Assembly: GCA_024281675.1 (NCBI GenBank)
Contig: JAMXAG010000015.1
Coordinates: 1-64,000, forward strand
Length of the DNA: 64,000 nt
Direction: 5' to 3'
Origin: Nitrosomonas sp.
GTDB taxonomy: Bacteria; Pseudomonadota; Gammaproteobacteria; Burkholderiales; Nitrosomonadaceae
In this document: positions 57,756 to 64,000 of the stretch, in pieces
Numbering within the stretch: the stretch's first letter is position 1
Layout: each line of letters starts with the position of its first letter
Notes under the pieces: generated by a model
Seen by the model: only the letters and a program-made list of their open reading frames with translations
Databases searched by the model: none
What the model was told of the DNA's origin: nothing
Translations under genes and position numbers: made by a program

Positions 57756-59249
57756 TTACGTCCCGCAAAACGTTTGATACACACATTCCGATGGTGCTGG
57801 TGGCGTGCGATAATCGTTAAATTCCGCTAGATCATCATAGGGTTTTGCAATTGCTGCCAGTAATTGGTGCGCCAAAGTGTAGTCGCCATGTTCTGAGGCA
57901 GCCGATAATGCCGCTTCGACGCGATGGTTGCGCGGAATGATTGCAGGGTTATTCGCTTTCATCAGTTCCAATGACATCGATTGAGGGTGAGTTTGTCGGG
58001 CTAGCCGTTCCTGCCAGCGTGCATGCCAGGACTTGAATTCTGTATCGCCAAACTGTGCGTCGTTGGGGAGAATTTCCTCAGAAAGCGCGCGGAAGGTATT
58101 TGTGTAATCCGCGTAATGATGTTGCATCCATGTGAATAGGGCGGTAATGAGTTCAGTATCGGTATTTTCTTCGGTCAACAATCCCAATTTTTTGCGCATA
58201 CCGATCATCCAATAGGATTGATATATCCGAGGAAATGCACCGATTGCTTCTTCAGCTAAGGTAAGCGCTTTTTCAGGTACCGGATCGAGCAGTGGCAGCA
58301 AGGTTTCAGCCAGACGCACCAAATTCCATTGTGCCATCTGTGGTTGATGGCTATAGCGGTAACGGCCATATTGATCGATCGAACTGAACACGGTGTTGGG
58401 ATCATACGCATCCATGAATGCACAGGGCCCATAGTCTATGGTTTCACCATTGATGCTCATGTTATCTGTATTCATGACGCCATGAATAAAACCGATTAAT
58501 AGCCACCTTACAATGAGTTCGGCCTGGCGGTCGATGATCCGATTCAGCAGCAGTAAATAAGGATTGTCGGTATCGAGTAAATCGGGAAAATGGCGTTGTA
58601 TCGTGTAATCCGCCAGGATCTTGATGGCATTCGTATCGCGTTGCCGAGCGGCGTATTCAAATGTTCCAACACGGATATGGCTTATCGCTATACGGGTAAG
58701 AATGGCGCCGGGCAGCAAGGCTTCGCGCATGACCTGCTCGCCGGTTGTGACGACGGCGAGACTGCGTGTGGAAGGTATGCCCAACGCATGCATCGCTTCG
58801 CTGATGATATATTCACGCAACATCGGCGCCAACGCGGCGCGACCGTCTCCACGGCGTGAAAAAGGTGTTTGACCTGAACCTTTGAGTTGAATATCGAATC
58901 GGTCGCCTGTTGGAGTAATATGTTCACCCAATAATATCGCCCTGCCGTCACCCAGCATCGTAAAATGACCAAACTGATGGCCTGCATAAGCTTGCGCAAT
59001 CGGTTGCGCGCCATCCGGCAAAACATTTCCAGCGAATAAAGATGCAGCTTCCGGCGTCGACAAAGCATCGACATCCAATCCCAGTGATTTTGCCAAGCTA
59101 AGGTTTAGCATGACAACCTGCGGTGATTGCACGGGAATGGGGGAAAGTTGCGCAAAAAAATAGTCAGGTAAGCGTGCATAGCTATTGTCAAAATGCCACC
59201 CGACCGGGTTATTTTTCAGGATATTCAGTGCCTTCTCATTTGGCTTCAT
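57756..59249 (-). CDS. selO: Protein adenylyltransferase SelO (YdiU/UPF0061)
   Basis: 497 aa, full length. SelO is a pseudokinase-fold enzyme that transfers AMP to proteins. Visible: [93 protein letters not shown] (catalytic loop and metal-binding Asn/Asp), and the C-terminal YQTFCGT, which in many species carries a redox cysteine (as in CGT here). Monocistronic. Confidence 0.94.
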   Translation of the reverse strand: MKPNEKALNILKNNPVGWHFDNSYARLPDYFFAQLSPIPVQSPQVVMLNLSLAKSLGLDVDALSTPEAASLFAGNVLPDGAQPIAQAYAGHQFGHFTMLGDGRAILLGEHITPTGDRFDIQLKGSGQTPFSRRGDGRAALAPMLREYIISEAMHALGIPSTRSLAVVTTGEQVMREALLPGAILTRIAISHIRVGTFEYAARQRDTNAIKILADYTIQRHFPDLLDTDNPYLLLLNRIIDRQAELIVRWLLIGFIHGVMNTDNMSINGETIDYGPCAFMDAYDPNTVFSSIDQYGRYRYSHQPQMAQWNLVRLAETLLPLLDPVPEKALTLAEEAIGAFPRIYQSYWMIGMRKKLGLLTEENTDTELITALFTWMQHHYADYTNTFRALSEEILPNDAQFGDTEFKSWHARWQERLARQTHPQSMSLELMKANNPAIIPRNHRVEAALSAASEHGDYTLAHQLLAAIAKPYDDLAEFNDYRTPPAPSECVYQTFCGT

Positions 59250-59364
59250 ATTTTTTTACAGTAAAAAATAGCACATTGCACCATCAAGCTTTCGTTTGTA
59301 ACAGAAATTTACATCAGGGCGTCAATTACTTTATCAGCAAAATGTTGGACGTGCGGAGTTACAG

Positions 59365-60642
59365 CTAAGCAGATTTTCCAGCGGACATTTGTTGCAATTT
59401 TTTTAGATAAGGGTAGTAATGCACCTCTAGCGAATGGCGTGGGCGTGTTATAAACTGGTTTGCCCAATACTCTCCCTCTCGCGCAGCTTGCTCGCGCCAA
59501 TTTGACGGCAACTGGGCTTTGCCTATCAAATATTGTGCAATGAGATAGGATTGCGCCTCTGTGAGTGTCCAAATGCAACCTTGGGGTTGTATCAATCCGA
59601 CGAAAAATAGGCTTGAATGCTCGGGATGAAAGACGCGTAAATAAAGTGGAATATGCTTGGCTTCTCCCCAATCAATGAAATTCCTATCAAAAAATGGAAA
59701 ATTGATTGTATAACCTGTCGCAGCAATGATGACATCATATTCGGACGATGTGCCATCTGTAAAATAAACCCTGTGTCCGGCGATACTTTCAATACCGGAA
59801 CGAGGATGTATTTTTCCGTGGCGGATTTTATCCAGGATTTCTGAATTGACTGTCGGATGTGCTTGCGTTGGCAAGAAATTGGGTTCGGGCAAACCATAGT
59901 CACGATAGCGTCCAATCTGGATACGCAGGGAAAGTATTTGCAACCAATTTTGTATGCGTTGTGGAAGCCACTGCAATGAAGCCGCAAACGTATCGGTAGG
60001 TTTCCCCATGATCAGTTTGGGAATGATATATTGCGGTGAACGTAAACTGAGATCGACCGAAGCTGCATTCCGACTTGCCTCAATTGCGCAATCACATCCG
60101 GAATTTCCCGCCCCGACTACAAGTACCCGTTTATCGTCTAAGTCTTCATTGGTTTTAAATTCATGCGCATGCAAATACTTCCCAGAAAAATCGGTTTTCC
60201 AACTTGGATGACGCGGAACTGCATGGTGTCCGTTGGCAACAATAAGATAATCAAACTCTGTTTGCGTGCCATCGCACAGACTCAAACGCCACCGCTCGTT
60301 GGTTGTTTTTTCCACATGCAAGACGGTTGCATTGAAGTGGATATACTTTTCCAACTGAAAATGACGCGCATAAGCTTGAAAATAAGCAAGAATTTGTTTG
60401 TGGCTAGGGTAATCGGGATAGTCTTCTGGCATTGCAAAATCACTGAACTGCGACATAGCCTTGCTCGAAATGACGTGTGTTGTTTTGCTGATGCTGCTAT
60501 GGCTTGAGTTCGCTGTATATACCCAGTTGCCACCGATTTGATCGTTCTTTTCGTAGCAAACGATATCTTTCAATCCTGCGGCTGCCAGTTGTTTGATTGC
60601 GGAGAGACCGGAGCAACCGGCACCGATAATAGCAATGCGCAT
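59365..60642 (-). CDS. Flavin-containing monooxygenase
   Basis: 425 aa. FAD-binding GxGxxG at 7-12 (IIGAGCSG), the FMO fingerprint FxGxxxHxxxF as FSGKYLHAHEF at 152-162, and the NADPH-binding GxGxxG at 177-182 (VVGAGNSGCD). C-terminal ATGYTINFPFF is also typical. Members oxygenate soft nucleophiles (N or S) with NADPH and O2. The substrate is unknown. It ends 116 bp upstream of selO on the same strand. Confidence 0.9.
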   Translation of the reverse strand: MRIAIIGAGCSGLSAIKQLAAAGLKDIVCYEKNDQIGGNWVYTANSSHSSISKTTHVISSKAMSQFSDFAMPEDYPDYPSHKQILAYFQAYARHFQLEKYIHFNATVLHVEKTTNERWRLSLCDGTQTEFDYLIVANGHHAVPRHPSWKTDFSGKYLHAHEFKTNEDLDDKRVLVVGAGNSGCDCAIEASRNAASVDLSLRSPQYIIPKLIMGKPTDTFAASLQWLPQRIQNWLQILSLRIQIGRYRDYGLPEPNFLPTQAHPTVNSEILDKIRHGKIHPRSGIESIAGHRVYFTDGTSSEYDVIIAATGYTINFPFFDRNFIDWGEAKHIPLYLRVFHPEHSSLFFVGLIQPQGCIWTLTEAQSYLIAQYLIGKAQLPSNWREQAAREGEYWANQFITRPRHSLEVHYYPYLKKLQQMSAGKSA

Positions 60643-60729
60643 TCGTTAGTTTCGATTTGAGTTTATATTGTTGAGTGTTACATTGTCAGTGTGAAGATCA
60701 AGAATTATCAATCTTTCCAAGTTATCAAG

Positions 60730-61353
60730 TTATAGCTCCTGAACGATGCTGTTGATTTGCTGCAGCATCGTTCGATGATCACGATAATCTAAAGCTATCA
60801 CGTGCAAGCTATCATTATGCTGTAATCGCAACGAGGGATACGAGCTCACATCCAAACTACGAGCAAACTGAATCTCTTCATGTAACTCACTGTCAATCTC
60901 AGCGCTAGCCAAGTCTTTAGCGAATTGAACCTCATCCAAACCGATTTCACGTGCACATTCTTGCAAAGTTTCGGACAACGATGGATTTTTAGCTTTTTGG
61001 TAATACGCGGTTTGAATAGCGCGAATCATTTCCACTTCAGAGGTTTGCCGTTGCTTCTTGGCTGCAAGTACTGCACGGCAAGCTAGATACGTGGAACGGT
61101 AAGGCGTATTGCGCGTCCAAAAATCCCAATTAAAAGATACCTTCGGAACAGTTTGTTCGATTTTTTGCCATGCTTGCTGCACCATCTTCTGTGTATGCAA
61201 CGGCATCGGCTCTGTGGTATCGGATGCCAAACCGCCGACTACACTAATAATTGGTATATTTACGGATAACGTTTCCTGCAATTTTGTCCAGCTTTGCGTA
61301 AATGCGTAACACCAACTGCACATGGGGTCATGGATATAGATAAGACGAACCAT
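60730..61353 (-). CDS. DsbA/FrnE-family thiol oxidoreductase
   Basis: 207 aa from ATG 61353, which gives the usual start MVRLIYIHDPMCSWCYAF; an ATG eight codons upstream is possible. Active-site CSWC at residues 12-15 in a thioredoxin fold with the helical insert of FrnE-type proteins. The cis-Pro loop is DVSSYPSLRL near 180. No signal peptide, so cytosolic. Such proteins also include glutathione-linked isomerases; the substrate is unknown. Confidence 0.82.
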   Translation of the reverse strand: MVRLIYIHDPMCSWCYAFTQSWTKLQETLSVNIPIISVVGGLASDTTEPMPLHTQKMVQQAWQKIEQTVPKVSFNWDFWTRNTPYRSTYLACRAVLAAKKQRQTSEVEMIRAIQTAYYQKAKNPSLSETLQECAREIGLDEVQFAKDLASAEIDSELHEEIQFARSLDVSSYPSLRLQHNDSLHVIALDYRDHRTMLQQINSIVQEL

Positions 61354-61983
61354 GTGATTGAATAAATAAGCTTTCATTGTATAAGTTCGCCAAACAGGCG
61401 TGTTCTGCTTCCTATGGAGTCAGTGTAGGTAACCGAATATATAGTCATTTTAACATTCATGGTTGCGGATGATCCTCAGAAGATAATAATTCTGCTTTTA
61501 TTTTCAAACATTTGAATATGTTTCAGGGATGGCTAATTATTCTCTTCAATTTAATAATTTTCAATCTCAAAAAACTAAAATTCGATAATCGTGTTTGACC
61601 GATATTCTTATTAGTGGTAAATTTGCCCACGATATTTTTTATTCGTGGGAATTTTTTCCAGCATTGTGAGGTATTTGTTCTAAGAAATAGGGCCATAATT
61701 CTAACAATCCTTCCTGTTTTGTTTTAATAAATCAGAGATATCCTTAATCCCGATTTTGCTGGATATAAATAGTAACGTATCTGTAATACAAGCAGAATTT
61801 AGCATTCCGACGATAGATTATTTCTTAACTTATTGAGTTCTAGAAATTGTGTTTGCTTCTTGAAGCTATCTCTTCTCCAGCTAAATTCATTTCAACTGAA
61901 TTTCTTATGAATTTGACTCATTGGTCTTGGATCAATTGGGTTTTTGTTAAATCGTGTCTTAGCACACCATCTTGGAGGATTTT
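61354..61983. other. Long non-coding gap
   Basis: 630 bp between the DsbA-like gene and the beta-helix gene, both transcribed outwards. It is AT-rich (roughly two thirds). It holds one hairpin at 61626-61649 (separate entry) and a 26-codon hydrophobic frame at 61518 that I do not credit. Room enough for promoters and leader regions of both genes. GGAGGATTTT precedes the beta-helix gene. Confidence 0.4.
61626..61657 (+). terminator. Orphan terminator-like hairpin
   Basis: CCCACGA, a 10-nt AT loop, TCGTGGG, then AATTTTTT on the plus strand: a 7-bp stem followed by a T-run. No plus-strand gene precedes it, so it may end an unrecognised small RNA or be a remnant. Confidence 0.4.
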
Positions 61984-63468
61984 ATGAAAAAAAAACTACT
62001 TATGTTTCTGGCGGGATTAGCTACTGGAACTGTAATTTGTTTGACAACTGTACAAGCCAAATCGATTGGCCCAGCGCCAATCGTAAAAACAGATCTCTCT
62101 AAAGGTACTATTTTTGCAAAACCAGGTGGCAGTGGTACAACTTGCTCATTAGCTGTTCCATGTGATCTTTGGAGTGCGATTTCTAAAGCAAAAGCAGGAA
62201 GCGTTGTGTTTCTGAGGGGAGGCACATACCAGGTTTCCAAGCATGTAAGGTTTGAAGCTAGCGGTACGGCTACGGCCCCAATTATTTTTGAAAGTTATCC
62301 TGGTGAGCACGCTGTGTTGGATGGTGGTCAGCTTGCCAAAGGCACAGATATCCACATAAGAATACTCGGAAAATATATCCATTTACGAGGTATCGAAATT
62401 AGAAACATGCCCCGGCAAGGAATTGCCATATTCGGCAGTAATAACGTACTTGATGGTGTGCATACTCACCATAATGTTTTATCTGGAATTCAAATACTTA
62501 GTGAAGATGATGGCTTGGTACGTGGACGGTATGGCTCGAACAATACCATTCGAAATTGCATATCGAGTCATAACTCTGCGGTTGGCTTAACAGGTACTAC
62601 ATTTGCAAATGGGGGAAACTCCGATGGAATCGCGCTATCGAGCGGAACTGACAATCGTGTTGAAAACTGTTTGGTACATAATAATTCTGATGATGGCATT
62701 GATACTTGGAGAACGATATATGGCTATGTCGGATATAGCATTTCGCACTCAAATGGTAGTACTGATGGCGATGGAAACGGAATCAAAGGAGGCGGCATTT
62801 ATCCAAGTGCTTACACGATTCTTGAACATAATCTGTCATACTCAAATAAAACCCGGGGTATTACCAGCAATGGCGGTGTAAATCTAACGATTAGAAATAA
62901 TACGACATGGAATAATCAAATGGCTGGGTATTCGTTGGATTCTGATGCCATCGTTTCTGATAATATTTCAAAGGATACTATCATTAAGTGGGGGAAAGGT
63001 ATAGAAAGCGATAATTCATGGCAGCGTGCGGGTACTGTTTCATTTATCAGCACAGATAGTACTTCCACAAATTTTTTAGCCCCAAAAGCTGATGGAGGGT
63101 TTGACGACATTGGTGCCTATTCGAATACTGATGGGCTTGGCAATACGCTTCTGCCCGATCTTGTCGTTACGCAAGTTTCCTATGCTAATGGCATTTTTAC
63201 AAGTACAGTAAAGAATCAAGGAAGCGGACCAACACCTTCGGGAATACCTGTCAGCGTAGCCTATTTAGTCAATGGCCAATGGCGAACTTGGGGTGGAGTG
63301 TGGGGACCATTGGCGGCAGGAGCTTCTGTTACTATTGGTACGAAAGGTGGGGCATATAATATTCCTGTCGGTACGCATACGATTGTGGCACACGTCGATG
63401 ACGGAAGAAAAGTTAGCGAATTGGATGATGGCAACAATAAACTTTCTCGTTCAATCTCAGTTCCTTAG
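61984..63468 (+). CDS. Secreted right-handed beta-helix protein with C-terminal CARDB domain
   Basis: 494 aa from ATG 61984, 6-10 bases after GGAGG. Signal peptide MKKKLLMFLAGLATGTVICLTTVQA. Residues about 40-355 are a parallel beta-helix: repeated N-rich turns such as GIEIRNMPRQGIAIFGSNN, NTIRNCISSH, NRVENCLVHNNSDDGIDTW and LTIRNNTTWNNQ. The start of this part (GSGTTCSLAVPCDLWSAI, VFLRGGTY) resembles PL9-type pectate lyases. The last 100 residues (LLPDLVVTQVSY, SGPTPSGIPVSVAYLVNG, VGTHTIVAHVDD) form a CARDB adhesion-like domain. Likely binds or cleaves an acidic polysaccharide outside the cell. Confidence 0.82.
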   Translation: MKKKLLMFLAGLATGTVICLTTVQAKSIGPAPIVKTDLSKGTIFAKPGGSGTTCSLAVPCDLWSAISKAKAGSVVFLRGGTYQVSKHVRFEASGTATAPIIFESYPGEHAVLDGGQLAKGTDIHIRILGKYIHLRGIEIRNMPRQGIAIFGSNNVLDGVHTHHNVLSGIQILSEDDGLVRGRYGSNNTIRNCISSHNSAVGLTGTTFANGGNSDGIALSSGTDNRVENCLVHNNSDDGIDTWRTIYGYVGYSISHSNGSTDGDGNGIKGGGIYPSAYTILEHNLSYSNKTRGITSNGGVNLTIRNNTTWNNQMAGYSLDSDAIVSDNISKDTIIKWGKGIESDNSWQRAGTVSFISTDSTSTNFLAPKADGGFDDIGAYSNTDGLGNTLLPDLVVTQVSYANGIFTSTVKNQGSGPTPSGIPVSVAYLVNGQWRTWGGVWGPLAAGASVTIGTKGGAYNIPVGTHTIVAHVDDGRKVSELDDGNNKLSRSISVP

Positions 63469-63488
63469 TACGATATAGACGTTAATCT

Positions 63489-63527
63489 GACAATCACTTT
63501 ATTCAATGGGTGGTGTAAGTGATTGTC
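63489..63527 (+). terminator. Hairpin downstream of the beta-helix gene
   Basis: A perfect 11-bp stem (GACAATCACTT / AAGTGATTGTC) with a 17-nt loop, 20 bases past the stop. No clear T-run; a terminator by position. A second weak palindrome AGTTCTC-TG-GAGAACT followed by GATTTTG lies at 63558-63573. Confidence 0.5.
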
Positions 63528-63796
63528 TAACAAATCGCTTTGGGAAAACACTTACTTAGTTCTCTGGAGAACTGATTTTGTTAACATATGGCGGCGCAGC
63601 CAAGTTGATCAACATCTTCTGCATAAAATAACCGTGTGTACGCCTTGCTTTTATACCAGTGTTGTCGATACGGCTAGGTGAATTTTGCAGAGAGATGCAG
63701 TCTTTAATTAATCTCTTGCAATTTTGTGTACTAATAAATAAAAGGCTCTAAAATTTCACCAGCAAATAACGGTATACCTGCGTTAATTGTATTTAA
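63528..63796. other. Non-coding stretch near the window end
   Basis: Apart from the small palindrome at 63558-63573 I see no gene, repeat or RNA here. Confidence 0.3.
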
Positions 63797-64000
63797 TCAG
63801 TTCTCATTTTTTTCAGAGTTATCGAAGATTCCCAGACATGCAATAACTGTAAGTGTTTCTTCCACCATAGACCAATGCTGAGCGTAAGCACGATTGAGAA
63901 ATGGCGTTTTGCCATTCAAGATTTTTTAGACAGTTTAAAAATTCTGGTGAATTATAATTTGAGGTATATGCATAACAGTGATTGACCATCCGCTGTTGTT
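63797..64000 (-). pseudogene. Possible 3' end of a frameshifted gene running off the window
   Basis: Two overlapping minus-strand frames both read like protein. One is open from the edge (or ATG 63989) to TAA at 63819-63821 and includes NSPEFLNCLKNLEWQNAI. The other, ending at 63797, includes FLNRAYAQHWSMVEETLTVI. A single frame change near 63905 would join them. Too short to name. A hairpin AATGGC-GTTTT-GCCATT at 63900-63916 lies inside. Confidence 0.25.

Overview
The window looks like chromosome of a betaproteobacterium close to Nitrosomonas (Nitrosomonadaceae). This rests on protein style, the AT-leaning composition, a PEP carboxylase, a type I-beta DAHP synthase, a hemC-hemD-hemY cluster, and the order M16 peptidase-rsmD-coaD-ferredoxin. 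No 16S rRNA or ammonia-oxidation gene is present, so the genus is inference. I see no rRNA, tRNA, CRISPR array or prophage.

Layout. 1-8 kb: an edge fragment, suhB, a TauE-type permease, an EVE protein, then a tandem duplication of a secreted trypsin-like protease plus a small exported partner (the second partner has decayed), a redoxin and a small exported protein. 8-13 kb: family-5 uracil-DNA glycosylase, tautomerase, uvrC and pgsA; facing them is a tightly packed minus-strand run M16 homologue-rsmD-coaD-ferredoxin-small ORF-zinc-peptidase lipoprotein. 15-33 kb: ppc, hemC-hemD-hemY, a ferredoxin-reductase and an SDR protein, mutS, an SLC13 transporter, radC, coaBC-dut, and ffh divergent from a YpjD-like protein. 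34-43 kb: SH3 lipoprotein, diguanylate cyclase, group III truncated haemoglobin, ispH, DAHP synthase, a DUF457-type membrane protein and a large YdbH-like AsmA-family protein. 43-44.3 kb: a decayed IS5-family element with intact ends, followed by a candidate small RNA. 44.5-49.3 kb: a histidine kinase/LuxR regulator pair and corA. 49.5-52.8 kb: a lipoxygenase and a cyclooxygenase-like haem dioxygenase in one apparent operon. 53-57.8 kb: an rluF-type pseudouridine synthase, a DUF2835 protein, ettA, a DUF4160/DUF2442 pair, and remnants of a DUF4062-like gene and a YoeB toxin. 57.8-63.5 kb: selO, a flavin monooxygenase, a DsbA/FrnE oxidoreductase and a secreted beta-helix protein with a CARDB domain.

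Most of the window is core metabolism and information processing. The most striking accessory feature is the lipoxygenase/cyclooxygenase pair. Both proteins keep the residues needed to oxygenate a polyunsaturated fatty acid, but the cyclooxygenase has Asp in place of the distal peroxidase histidine. A roughly 144-bp MITE-like repeat sits just upstream of that pair, and an inverted copy abuts the radC stop codon. Other points of interest are a candidate sRNA whose terminator loop carries an anti-Shine-Dalgarno-like C/U stretch, the duplicated protease units, and a sensor kinase with three GAF-like modules.

Several start codons were moved inward from the longest reading frame where signal peptides, ribosome-binding sites or family start motifs supported it; each case is noted in its entry.
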